The notes below the pieces were generated by a model. The model ran no database searches and was not told where the DNA came from. It worked only from the letters and a program-made list of their open reading frames with translations. Shown here piece after piece: positions 41,220 to 49,161 of a DNA stretch of 64,000 bases (position 1 is the first letter of the stretch; every line of letters begins with the position of its first letter). This stretch comes from Streptomyces sp. JH14. GTDB taxonomy: Bacteria; Actinomycetota; Actinomycetes; Streptomycetales; Streptomycetaceae. Made by a program: the position numbers and the translations under genes. The stretch is from positions 4,402,001 to 4,466,000 of the forward strand of contig NZ_JAJNEL010000001.1 in the NCBI RefSeq assembly GCF_029428675.1. The letters are read 5' to 3'.

Positions 41220-42536
41220 GTGGCAGTCGTCTTCGTTGTGGTGGCGGTTGCGGTCCTCGCGCTGCTGGCCGGCGTGCACCGCTATGTATGGCGCCGCTTG
41301 GTCGGCGACACGACCGCGCCGGGCAGCGCACTGCGCCGGGCGGGCACCGCGGCGGCCTGGGTGCTGCCCCTGCTGAGCGTCGGCGCCCTGGTCTCCGGGC
41401 GCGTGGGCGCCCCGTTCTGGCTGCAGCGGGCGCTGGCCTGGCCGGGCTTCCTGTGGCTGGCGGCGCTGCTCTATCTGACGCTGGCTCTGCTGGTGGGCGA
41501 GGCGGTACGGCCCGTCCTGCGACGGCTGCCGGTGCGACGGTCGGCAGCCGGCGCAGCAGCTGCAGCGGGCGACGGGACGTCCGCCGAGGGCAGCGGAAGG
41601 CCCTCCGGGATCCGTTCCGCCGAAACGGACCGGACTCCGGCCGAGGTACCCGCGAGCGGAACCCCTGTCACGCTGGTCGCCGACGCCCCCGCCTCCTCTC
41701 CGGCCGTCGGCCCCTCCCGCCGCCTCTTCGTGGCGCGTGCCGTCGGTGGTGCGGCGGCCGTCGCAGGGCTCGGCACCGTCGGCTACGGCACCTACGGCGT
41801 GCTGCGCGGCCCGCGCGTCAAGCGCGTGACCGTACCGCTCGCCAAACTGCCACGTTCCGCCCACGGCTTCCGGATCGCCGTCGTGAGCGACATCCATCTC
41901 GGCCCGATCCTGGGCCGCGCCCACACCCAGCGGATCGTCGACACGATCAACCGGACCCAGCCCGATCTGATCGCCGTGGTCGGCGATCTCGTCGACGGAT
42001 CCGTCGAGGACCTCGGCCCGGCTGCCGAACCGCTGGCCCGGCTGGCCTCCCGTCACGGTGCGTTCTTCGTCACCGGCAACCACGAATACTTCTCCGGTGC
42101 GGCCGAATGGGTCGCTCACGTGCGGGAATTGGGGTTGCACCCGCTGGAGAACGCACGGGTCGAGATCGACGGCTTCGATCTGGCCGGGGTCAACGACATC
42201 GGCGGGGAGAGCGAGGGGCAGGGACCCGATTTCGACCGTGCCCTCGGCGACCGCGACCGGACCCGTGCCTCCGTCCTCCTCGCGCACCAGCCCGTCGTCA
42301 TCGACGACGCGGTCGCGCACGGCGTGGACCTGCAGCTCTCCGGCCACACCCACGGCGGCCAGCTCTGGCCGGGCAACTACATCGCCGAACTGGCCAACCC
42401 CACGGTCGCAGGGCTCGAACGCTATGGCGACACCCAGCTGTACGTCTCGCGCGGCGCGGGCGCCTGGGGTCCGCCGGTACGGGTCGGCGCCCCGTCCGAC
42501 ATCACCGTCGTGCAGCTCGCCTCGCGGCAGGCGTGA
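41220..42536 (+). CDS. Membrane-bound metallophosphoesterase
   Basis: A 438-aa protein. Three to four N-terminal membrane helices (residues about 1-105) precede a Pro/Ala linker and a twin-arginine-like segment (SRRLFVARAVGG). A calcineurin-like phosphoesterase domain follows with all metal motifs: SDIHLGP, GDLVDG, GNHEY, and GHTHGGQ. It resembles the YkuE/YaeI group, whose members remove phosphate from lipid or membrane substrates outside the cell. GTG 41220 follows GGAGGGGGAG. Substrate unknown. Confidence 0.9.
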   Translation: MAVVFVVVAVAVLALLAGVHRYVWRRLVGDTTAPGSALRRAGTAAAWVLPLLSVGALVSGRVGAPFWLQRALAWPGFLWLAALLYLTLALLVGEAVRPVLRRLPVRRSAAGAAAAAGDGTSAEGSGRPSGIRSAETDRTPAEVPASGTPVTLVADAPASSPAVGPSRRLFVARAVGGAAAVAGLGTVGYGTYGVLRGPRVKRVTVPLAKLPRSAHGFRIAVVSDIHLGPILGRAHTQRIVDTINRTQPDLIAVVGDLVDGSVEDLGPAAEPLARLASRHGAFFVTGNHEYFSGAAEWVAHVRELGLHPLENARVEIDGFDLAGVNDIGGESEGQGPDFDRALGDRDRTRASVLLAHQPVVIDDAVAHGVDLQLSGHTHGGQLWPGNYIAELANPTVAGLERYGDTQLYVSRGAGAWGPPVRVGAPSDITVVQLASRQA

Positions 42537-42808
42537 CGACTGCCTGATCGTCACGCACGGAACCGCACGGACCCCCGGGCGGCGCGACCGCGCGACGGTG
42601 CAACCGCACACCCGGGCAACCACACGGTGTCTTCACAGTTTTCGGCCGTTCGGCCCATCCGAGGTTTCAACTGTCCAACGAAAGGTCAAAGGGGAGGGAT
42701 TTGCTCTTCCAGATGTGAAAATCGTGTGATTGGGTGAGCCGGAGCATGGAGTGATGTGCGTTTCTGAGCACATCTGCCCAGGTGGGGCTGGTAAGGGAGA
42801 GCACGGCA

Positions 42809-44362
42809 ATGCGGTCGATCCGGCTACGGATTCTCGCGATCTTCGCGGTTTTGGTCATCGCAGGCGTCGTCGCCTGGCAGTTGCTTCCCTCGGACGAGGT
42901 GAACAACGATCCGATCATGGTCGGTACGACGGACGAGGTGACCTCACTCGACCCGGCCGGTGCGTACGACGCCGGTTCCTGGGCGATGTACAGCAACGTG
43001 TACCAGTCCTTGATGACGTTCAAGTCCGGGGCGATCGTCCCCGAGCCGGACGCCGCCGAGAGCTGTGGGTTCATCGGTCAGAAGCTTCAGACGTACCAGT
43101 GCAAACTGCGCGACGACCTGACCTTCTCCAACGGCCGGAAGATCACCGCCGCCGATGTCGAGTACTCCATCGAGCGGATGATCAGGATCAAGACGGACGT
43201 CGGCCCCTCGGTGCTGTTCCCCAGCCTGAAGAGCGTGGTGTCCAAGGGCCGCACGATCACCTTCAACCTCTCCTCGCGTGACGCGACCTTCCCGCAGAAG
43301 CTCGCCACCGGAGCTGGTTCGATCGTCGACCGCGACCAGTACCCGGCGGACAAGCTCCGCACCGGCAACGGTGTCGACGGCTCGGGGCCGTACGTCCTGA
43401 AGTCGTACGAGCCCGGTGTCAAGGCCGAACTCGTCCCGAACACCCGGTACAAGGGTGCGGTGAAGAACACCGGCGTCCCGGTCACCATCCGCTACTACAA
43501 GCAGTCGGACGAACTCCTGGCGGCCTGGAACTCCGGGCAGATCCAAGTGACGCACCGGCAGCTGCCGCCCGCCACGCTCGCCGAACTGAACCCCGGCGAC
43601 CCGGACATGCACGTCACCGAGGCGGACAGCGCCGAGATCCGCAACCTGGTCTTCAACGTGCGCGACGGTTCGCCGCTCGCCAACAAGAAGGTGCGCCAGG
43701 CCATCGCGTCGATCATCGACCGCGGGCCGCTGGTCACCGACGTCTACAAGGGCACCGTCGAGCCGCTGTACTCGCTCATCCCGCAGGGCTACATCGGGCA
43801 CAGCACGCCGTTCTTCGACGACTACCCGACACCCGACCAGGCGCGCGCCAAGAAGCTGATGGAGGAGGCCGGGGTGCAGACCCCGCTGCACATCAACTTC
43901 GCCTACCGCGCCGACGACGCGTATACGAAGGAGACCGCCGAGCTGCGCCGCCAGCTGGAGGCGGGCGGGCTGTTCAAGGTCTCGGTCAAGGCCGTGGAGT
44001 GGCAGGAGTTCCAGAAGGGGTACGCGGCCGGCAAGTACGACGCGTACACCGTCGGATGGCTGCCCGACTACCCGGACCCCGACACCTTCAGCCAGCCGCT
44101 CGTCGGCCGCGACACCAGCCTTCACAACGGCTACACCAGCAAGAAGATGGACCAGTTGATCTCGGCCACGCTGCAGTACAGCGACCGCAGCCGCACCGCG
44201 GGGGACTTCAAGGACCTCCAGGCGCTGGTCGGCGAGGACGTGCCGCTCGTACCGCTGTGGCAGAAGAAGGACTACGTCGTCAGCAAGACGGATGTCTCCG
44301 GCTCGCAGTACCTGTCGGACGGCACGGGCATCTGGCGGCTGTGGGAGCTCAGCTGGATCTAG
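42809..44362 (+). CDS. Peptide/solute-binding protein, SBP family 5, membrane anchored
   Basis: A 517-aa extracytoplasmic binding protein of the DppA/OppA type. An N-terminal hydrophobic segment (ILAIFAVLVIAGVVAWQLL) has no lipobox Cys, so the protein is anchored by an uncleaved helix or released by signal peptidase I. The family signature lies in YQSLMTFKSGAIVPEPDAAE and DDLTFSNGRKITAADVEYSI. No permease or ATPase genes lie beside it, so it must share a transporter or act as a sensor. ATG 42809 follows AAGGGAGAG; an upstream GTG at 42782 is less likely. The gap 42537-42808 shows no gene. Confidence 0.9.
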   Translation: MRSIRLRILAIFAVLVIAGVVAWQLLPSDEVNNDPIMVGTTDEVTSLDPAGAYDAGSWAMYSNVYQSLMTFKSGAIVPEPDAAESCGFIGQKLQTYQCKLRDDLTFSNGRKITAADVEYSIERMIRIKTDVGPSVLFPSLKSVVSKGRTITFNLSSRDATFPQKLATGAGSIVDRDQYPADKLRTGNGVDGSGPYVLKSYEPGVKAELVPNTRYKGAVKNTGVPVTIRYYKQSDELLAAWNSGQIQVTHRQLPPATLAELNPGDPDMHVTEADSAEIRNLVFNVRDGSPLANKKVRQAIASIIDRGPLVTDVYKGTVEPLYSLIPQGYIGHSTPFFDDYPTPDQARAKKLMEEAGVQTPLHINFAYRADDAYTKETAELRRQLEAGGLFKVSVKAVEWQEFQKGYAAGKYDAYTVGWLPDYPDPDTFSQPLVGRDTSLHNGYTSKKMDQLISATLQYSDRSRTAGDFKDLQALVGEDVPLVPLWQKKDYVVSKTDVSGSQYLSDGTGIWRLWELSWI

Positions 44363-44396
44363 GACCTGTCCGGCGAGCCGGGGGCCGAGCACCGAA

Positions 44397-44456
44397 GGAC
44401 CGGGGCCGGTCGGGGACTGTCGCACGAGGTGCGAGGTCTCCGGCCGGCCCCGGTCC
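44397..44456. terminator. Terminator between convergent SBP and tetR genes
   Basis: Perfect 13-bp arms (44397-44409 / 44444-44456) with further pairing in the loop (gcac/gtgc). Confidence 0.75.
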
Positions 44457-44458
44457 GT

Positions 44459-45238
44459 TCACTGCTTCGCGGCGCGCTTCCCGGGGGTGCGCTTCTTCGT
44501 GGCAGGCCGCTCTGCGCCCGTCCCGTCCTCGGCCGGATGCCCGGCCGTCCCGGGGAGGAACTCCGTCAGTACGTCGTAGACCTGACGCACCAGCGGGCGA
44601 AGCACCCGGAACCGGGACAGCGCGATCGCGCGCGCGCCGATCGGGGCGGTGCGTTCGACGAGCCGGCGGCTGCGTTCGGCCCCCTCCGTCCGGTCGTACA
44701 CCCAGAACAGCACCAGACCCATCTGTATCAGCCACATCAGCTGAGGCAGTTCCTCCGCCATGTCGGGGTCGACCTTGGTACTGGAGCCCGCCAGGCACCG
44801 CTCGTGGATGGAGATCGCCGCCTCCCGGGCGGCGACCGAGTCCTTCGAGAACGGGGAGAGGGGGCTTTCCGGGTCGGCGGCGTTCTTGAAGAACTGGGCG
44901 GCGAAGCGGTGGTACGGCTCGGCCACGTCGAGCCAGCTGAGCAGTACCCCGCGCATGCGTACGGCCAGGTCCTTGTCGCCCGCCAGGACCGACTGGACCG
45001 CCGCCTCGTGCTCGGCGGCGAGCCGGTCGTAGAAGCCCTGGACGAGATGTTCCTTGCCGGCGAAGTAGTAGTAGGCGTTTCCGACGGAAACCCCGGCCTC
45101 CTGCGCGATGGCTCGCATCGTCGTCTTGTCGTAACCGCGTTCCTCGAAGAGCCGGAGCGCGGTTTCGAGAATGAGTGTGCGGGTCTGCTCGCTCTTGGGA
45201 GCCTTGACTTCCTTCACGTCCTTCGCATCCTTCACCAC
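44459..45238 (-). CDS. TetR-family transcriptional regulator
   Basis: A 259-aa repressor. The N-terminal HTH is TTMRAIAQEAGVSVGNAYYY; the ligand domain is helical; the C-terminal 35 residues are Lys/Arg-rich and look disordered. Two adjacent GTG codons (45238, 45235) and a third (45217) are possible starts. The palindromic element begins only 24 bases upstream, so it replaces or contains the promoter-proximal region. Upstream on the same strand are the DUF393 and small membrane-protein genes, whose promoter carries twin palindromes that this TetR may bind. Confidence 0.9.
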   Translation of the reverse strand: MVKDAKDVKEVKAPKSEQTRTLILETALRLFEERGYDKTTMRAIAQEAGVSVGNAYYYFAGKEHLVQGFYDRLAAEHEAAVQSVLAGDKDLAVRMRGVLLSWLDVAEPYHRFAAQFFKNAADPESPLSPFSKDSVAAREAAISIHERCLAGSSTKVDPDMAEELPQLMWLIQMGLVLFWVYDRTEGAERSRRLVERTAPIGARAIALSRFRVLRPLVRQVYDVLTEFLPGTAGHPAEDGTGAERPATKKRTPGKRAAKQ

Positions 45239-45261
45239 GCCCCCGAGGGTATCCGCCCGGA

Positions 45262-45430
45262 CTAGTGCCGTGTCAGCCAAGGTTCGCCCCGTCGCGACGC
45301 CCGGCACGCACTGTCGCCGCACCGGCCGAAAGCCCGAGTACGTCCAGTACGAGGACTTCCGGCCGTCACGCCGACAGCACGCACCGGACGCCGCTCCTTG
45401 GCGGGCAAACCTTGGCTGACGCGGCACTAG
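45262..45430. mobile_element. MITE-like 169-bp imperfect palindromic element
   Basis: The ends, 45262-45289 and 45403-45430, are inverted copies matching at 26 of 28 positions (both read CTAGTGCCG..GTCAGCCAAGGTT..GCCC outward to inward). The arms continue as a weaker inverted repeat up to the middle near 45335-45350, so the whole unit could fold into one long hairpin. CTAG at both tips could be a 4-bp target duplication around ends starting TGCCG. No transposase is encoded. The right tip supplies the TAG stop of the DUF393 gene and the left tip is 24 bases from the tetR start. Confidence 0.7.
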
Positions 45431-45879
45431 CCTTCGATGTCCGGGCCCGGAGCCGGTACCCGGCAGGCCCCGTCCTCCGGTCCGCAGGGCGCGGCCGTCG
45501 CCGACCGGTACCGGGCGGCGGCGAGCACCGACGCCCGGGCGAACGGCAGGCCGGCCGGGGTGGCCAGCCAGTGGGCCTTGGGCCGGTGTTCGGCCAGCGC
45601 CCAGAGGCAGACGATCCAGGCGGAGGTCCCGCGGTAGATCTGCCCCAGGTCGCCGATCACGGTGATCTCGGAGAGCGTCCCGGCGTGGTCGAGTCCGGGG
45701 AAGCGGCGCCGCGCCTCCGCGGAGGCCGCCGGGACGAGATCGAGCGGGACGAGCTGACGCTGTTTCATCAGCCAGTGGCGCACATGGACGCAGAGCGAGC
45801 ACTGCGCGTCGTAGAGCACGGTGAGCCGTTCGACGGGCGTGCGCCGCCCGTCGAACGGGGCCGTGACCCGACCGGTCAC
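45427..45879 (-). CDS. DUF393 thiol-disulfide oxidoreductase-like (DCC family) protein
   Basis: A 150-aa protein of the DCC/DUF393 family. The redox-like motif is LYDAQCSLCVHVRHWL (D-x-x-C-x-x-C near residue 25), followed by the thioredoxin-like strand pattern. GTG 45879 overlaps the stop of the upstream membrane-protein gene (GTGA). Its TAG stop is part of the CTAG tip of the palindromic element, so the insertion may have trimmed or set the C-terminus. Function in the family is unproven. Confidence 0.82.
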   Translation of the reverse strand: MTGRVTAPFDGRRTPVERLTVLYDAQCSLCVHVRHWLMKQRQLVPLDLVPAASAEARRRFPGLDHAGTLSEITVIGDLGQIYRGTSAWIVCLWALAEHRPKAHWLATPAGLPFARASVLAAARYRSATAAPCGPEDGACRVPAPGPDIEG

Positions 45880-46310
45880 CGGCCGGCGGCGGGTGCGGCC
45901 CACGGGCCCTGGCCGGTGGGGCCGGTCCAGCCCTGCGGCGGTACGGGCGGGGTCTGCTCACGCTCCATCAGACCGCGGCGGCGGATCTTGTTGAGCACGT
46001 AGACGTTGCCGAGGTGCATCACTCCGAGGACGAGCAGGACGACGCCGACCTTCACCGAGAGCGCCTCGAAGAGCTCGCGGGCGTCGGCGACCGCGTCGGA
46101 GTTCTTCAGGTAGAGGGTGACGAAACCCAGGTTGACCAGGTAGAAGCCGACGACCAGCAGGTGGTTGACGGCGTCGGCGAGCTTTTCGTTTCCCTGCAGG
46201 ACGTCGGCGAGGAAGACCTTTCCGTTACGGCTCAGTGTGCGGGCGACCCAGATGGTGAGCGCCACGCTGATCAGCAGGTAGATGACGTACGCGACAACAG
46301 TGAGGTCCAT
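45876..46310 (-). CDS. Small polytopic membrane protein
   Basis: A 144-aa protein with three clear membrane segments (VVAYVIYLLISVALTIWVA, HLLVVGFYLVNLGFVTLYL, VGVVLLVLGVMHLGNVYVL) and a Pro/Gly-rich tail. ATG 46310 follows GGGAGGG. It starts an operon with DUF393 (GTGA overlap) and probably tetR. The promoter upstream (-35 TTGAAC, -10 TACAGT) is flanked by two identical-type palindromes, so the gene is tightly regulated. Family not recognised. Confidence 0.8.
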   Translation of the reverse strand: MDLTVVAYVIYLLISVALTIWVARTLSRNGKVFLADVLQGNEKLADAVNHLLVVGFYLVNLGFVTLYLKNSDAVADARELFEALSVKVGVVLLVLGVMHLGNVYVLNKIRRRGLMEREQTPPVPPQGWTGPTGQGPWAAPAAGR

Positions 46311-46323
46311 GCCCCACCCTCCC

Positions 46324-46381
46324 TTGAACGCGTTCAAATGCTGTTGTCATGAACTGTAGACCTGCATTTGAACATGTTCAA
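46324..46381 (-). promoter_or_regulatory. Promoter with twin palindromic operators
   Basis: Two 14-base perfect palindromes TTGAACNNGTTCAA lie at 46324-46337 and 46368-46381, with centres 44 bp apart. Reading leftward, TTGAAC (46376-46381) is also a good -35 box, 17 bases from TACAGT (46353-46358) as -10, for the gene starting at 46310. One operator overlaps the -35 and the other covers about +10 to +23, a classic repression layout. The upstream palindrome also overlaps the MFS stop codon. Confidence 0.75.
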
Positions 46382-47625
46382 GCGGATACTCCGGAGTGGT
46401 CGTTCTCCGTGGCCCCGGACTTCGCGGCCGGCGTCGTTGGCGCTGTGAAGTGCCGTACGCCCGGCACCGCGGCCGTCGCCAGACAGGATGCGCCGACCGC
46501 CACCGCGGCCACGGCGAGCGGGAGTTCGGCCCCCCAGGCCGAGGCGGCGAGCGGGGCCAGGGCGTAACCGAGGGGCATCGCGGCCAGCGAGAGCAGCCAG
46601 TCGTACGACGTGACCCGGGCCAGCGCGTGCGCGGGCACCGCGGACTGGACCGAGGTGTCCCAGACCGGGCCGAGGAAGCCGAGGCCCGCCTGCGCGACGC
46701 CGTACGCGGCGATGGTCAGCACGGTGGGCGCGCCCGCCGCGAGAAGGCCGAGCGGGAGCGCGTAGGTGGCGAGCCCCAGGTTGGCGACCAGGACGGGGCG
46801 GCGCGGCCGGGCGCGCCCGGCCAGCAGTGAGCCGAGCAGCAGGCCGATCGCGCCGGTCTGGAGCAGGGCGATCCAGGCGCCCTTGCCGCCCATCTCCCGC
46901 ACGGCGAGGGCCGGCCCCAGGGTCATCAGCACGGCTGCCGCGCCGTTCCAGGCAGCGTGGGCGATCAGACTCGTCCAGTACCAGTCGCGGCTGCGCACCT
47001 CGCTCCAGCCCTCTTTGAGGTCGCTGAGCACCGATCGGCGCGGGATCGGCACATGCCTGACCTTGATGGCGGACAGCAGTGCGGCGCTCACCGCGAAGCT
47101 CGCGCTGTCCAGCACGAAGGCCCAGCCCGGACCCGCGGTGAGGATCAGGGTTCCCCCGAGTGCGGGTCCGGCCACCCGGGTCGCGCTGCTCACCACCGCC
47201 ATCAGGGAGTTGGCGCGCAGCAGGCCGGGGGCTTCCACGGTTCCGGTGATCAGTGGCGACACGGTCGGCATGGCGAACGCGCTCGCCGCGCCGCCGATCG
47301 CCTCGGCGACCGCGATCTGCCACAACTGCGGGGAGCCGCCGAGCAGTTGAGCGCCGACGAAGAGCTGGGTCGCGCACCGCACGAGATCGGTGGTGAGCGC
47401 GACCGTACGGGCGTTGAAGCGGTCGCCGACGACGCCGCCGAGCGGCAGAAGGATCAGTTTGGGCACCATCGCGCAGGCCAGGACCAGGGCGAGGGCGGCG
47501 TTCGAACCGGTGGCCAGGTAGACGGCGATCGAGAGTGCGGTGGGAATGGCGGCGTCGCCGAGGAGGGAGAGGGTGCGTCCGACGAAGAGCAGGCGGAAGG
47601 CGCGCGTGCGCAAGGGATGCGGCAT
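46378..47625 (-). CDS. MFS transporter
   Basis: A 415-aa major facilitator with about 12 membrane segments. It has the drug-exporter-like loop between helices 2 and 3 (GGVVGDRFNARTVAL). The N-terminus LRTRAFRLLFVGRTLSLLGD fits the MdfA/EntS-like group common in Streptomyces. ATG 47625. It is transcribed divergently from a MarR gene across a region full of TTCG-N4-CGAA palindromes, so repression by MarR is likely. Substrate unknown. Confidence 0.9.
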   Translation of the reverse strand: MPHPLRTRAFRLLFVGRTLSLLGDAAIPTALSIAVYLATGSNAALALVLACAMVPKLILLPLGGVVGDRFNARTVALTTDLVRCATQLFVGAQLLGGSPQLWQIAVAEAIGGAASAFAMPTVSPLITGTVEAPGLLRANSLMAVVSSATRVAGPALGGTLILTAGPGWAFVLDSASFAVSAALLSAIKVRHVPIPRRSVLSDLKEGWSEVRSRDWYWTSLIAHAAWNGAAAVLMTLGPALAVREMGGKGAWIALLQTGAIGLLLGSLLAGRARPRRPVLVANLGLATYALPLGLLAAGAPTVLTIAAYGVAQAGLGFLGPVWDTSVQSAVPAHALARVTSYDWLLSLAAMPLGYALAPLAASAWGAELPLAVAAVAVGASCLATAAVPGVRHFTAPTTPAAKSGATENDHSGVSA

Positions 47626-47636
47626 GCGCCGGAATC

Positions 47637-47669
47637 TATTTCGACACCGAACTATTCGTCAACGAAATA
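47637..47669. promoter_or_regulatory. Palindromic MarR-type operator between MFS and marR genes
   Basis: Two palindromes, TTCGACACCGAA (47640-47651) and TTCGTCAACGAA (47655-47666), lie one and a half helical turns apart inside a larger inverted repeat TATTTCG/CGAAATA (47637-47643 / 47663-47669). They are in the divergent promoter and just upstream of the MFS start. Confidence 0.7.
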
Positions 47670-47713
47670 TCTGGTATCGAAACATGCTGGAGCTCCAGGC
47701 GTACCCTTTCCTC

Positions 47714-48223
47714 ATGGAGCGACGCGACTGGACCGACGGACATGTGGAGCGGTGGAAGCCCGTGCTTCCCGACCTCGATCCCGATGTCGAGGGCGCGGTG
47801 ACCCGCATGACGAAACTCTCCGTCCACCTGCGGCGGGTGCGCGAACAGTCCCTGGTCGACTTCGACCTGGACCGCCAGGAGTTCGACACGCTCCACAAGC
47901 TCGCCGGACGCGGCGGCAGGGCGGCCCCTTCCGAACTCGCCGCCGATCTCGACCTCGCCCCGGCTTCCGTCACCGGCCGGCTGGACGCGCTCGAACGGCG
48001 GGGCTTCGTCCGTCGCATGCCGTCCACCACGGACCGGCGGCGGGTCAACGTGGAACTCACCGAAGCGGGCCGCTCGACCTGGCTCGGCGCGATGGACTTC
48101 CTCGGGCACGAGGAGTACCGGCTCCTCGGCGTCCTCGACGCGGGCGAACGGGCCCTGCTCAACGACATGTTGCGGCGCATCATGGTCGTCGCGGAGGATC
48201 AGGGAGACACCGGCCGGGACTGA
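47714..48223 (+). CDS. MarR-family transcriptional regulator
   Basis: A 169-aa winged-helix repressor. The recognition helix region is PSELAADLDLAPASVTGRLD and the wing has the family DRRRVNVELTEAG. ATG 47714 is chosen; ATG 47684 is in frame, and neither has a ribosome site, so a leaderless transcript is possible. It diverges from the MFS exporter, the standard arrangement of a MarR repressor with its target. Confidence 0.9.
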   Translation: MERRDWTDGHVERWKPVLPDLDPDVEGAVTRMTKLSVHLRRVREQSLVDFDLDRQEFDTLHKLAGRGGRAAPSELAADLDLAPASVTGRLDALERRGFVRRMPSTTDRRRVNVELTEAGRSTWLGAMDFLGHEEYRLLGVLDAGERALLNDMLRRIMVVAEDQGDTGRD

Positions 48224-48254
48224 GCTCCACCGGGCGGCGGCGCCACCCCGCCGT

Positions 48255-48297
48255 GCGGAGAGGGGCGTTGCCGTGCCCGGCACCCGCCCCTCTCCGC
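48255..48297. terminator. Terminator between convergent marR and membrane-protein genes
   Basis: Perfect 13-bp arms (48255-48267 / 48285-48297) with a 17-base loop. Confidence 0.7.
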
Positions 48298-48374
48298 CCA
48301 CGTCCGCAGCTCGCGTGCCGAGGCCGACCGTCGGATGCGGTGCGGCGGAACGTCGGTTCTGACGCGTCGGGGCG

Positions 48375-48980
48375 TCAGATGCTCATCGAACGCGCCGTGT
48401 TGATCTGAGCCATCACCATCTGGAAGGTCTCCGGGCCCGTCGCCGGGATCATCGTCGAGTGGTGCCGGCCGCCACTGGTGACCGAGACCTGGATGAAGCC
48501 GGTCGTCCTCTTCTCCTTCATCAGGAGGAAGAGCAGTCCGATCAGGCAGAGCAGGGCGAAGATGATCGCGAGCACGATCGCGACCGTCGGGATCTTCTCC
48601 TCGGTGCGCGACATGTCGGTGGCCGTCCAGACCGCGCCCTTGAGGGGCATCGTGCCGGACGGTGTCACGATCGAGTCGTTCATGACGGTGATGTCGCCGA
48701 AGGACAGCATCGGCGCCCCGCCGCCGACCCCCGGGCCCGGCTGCTGCGGGTAGCCGTATCCGGGCACGGCCGGCTGGTTCGGGTAGCCGTATCCGGGGCC
48801 CTGCTGGGCCGCGGCGTCGGGCAGCTGCTGCGGGTAGCCGTAGGCCGGGTTGCCCGCACCCGGCGTGCCCGCGCCCGGGTAGCCGTACCCCTGGGCGTCC
48901 GGGACGGTGGGCGGATTGCCCGGCTGCTGGGGAGGCCCCCACTTCTGCGAGTCGTCCGCGTACGGATTCGGATCGCTCAA
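48375..48980 (-). CDS. GYGYP-repeat single-pass membrane protein
   Basis: A 201-aa protein. The N-terminal 90 residues are Pro/Gly/Gln/Tyr-rich with four GYGYP or AYGYP units. A short beta-like segment (LSFGDITVMNDSIVTPSGT) is followed by one or two membrane helices (IVLAIIFALLCLIGLLFLLM) and a C-terminal domain (GFIQVSVTSGGRHHSTMIPA). TTG 48980 follows GGGGAACG, a rare but well-spaced start. The repeat unit resembles that of the protein at 20675-21265, though the membrane parts differ. Function unknown. Confidence 0.8.
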   Translation of the reverse strand: MSDPNPYADDSQKWGPPQQPGNPPTVPDAQGYGYPGAGTPGAGNPAYGYPQQLPDAAAQQGPGYGYPNQPAVPGYGYPQQPGPGVGGGAPMLSFGDITVMNDSIVTPSGTMPLKGAVWTATDMSRTEEKIPTVAIVLAIIFALLCLIGLLFLLMKEKRTTGFIQVSVTSGGRHHSTMIPATGPETFQMVMAQINTARSMSI

Positions 48981-49094
48981 CGTTCCCCGCTCTCGATCAA
49001 ACGTGTGCGCCCCGCGCCTTGCTGCGCCAGGGGGCGCCGAACCGGTGTCCGGTTCCGCACGACCGTACCGTCATGGCCCGCGGAACGCAGCAAG

Positions 49095-49135
49095 AGGCCC
49101 CGCTTCCCGCGGTGTTACCGCGGAAAACGGGGCCT
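49095..49135. terminator. Two-stage hairpin after sdhB
   Basis: Outer stem AGGCCCCG/CGGGGCCT (49095-49102 / 49128-49135) and inner stem CCGCGGT/ACCGCGG (49107-49113 / 49117-49123). It is 26 bases past the sdhB stop on the minus strand. Confidence 0.8.
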
Positions 49136-49161
49136 CCTGTGCAACTGGCCTGCCGGAAGGG

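Noticed and set aside
41127..42623. 498-aa minus-strand frame opposite the metallophosphoesterase
   Set aside because: Shadow frame; the plus strand has all five metal-binding motifs in order.
46324..46381. LexA/SOS boxes at the twin palindromes
   Set aside because: Actinobacterial LexA sites are CGAAC-N4-GTTCG; here the spacer is two bases and the flanks are T/A.
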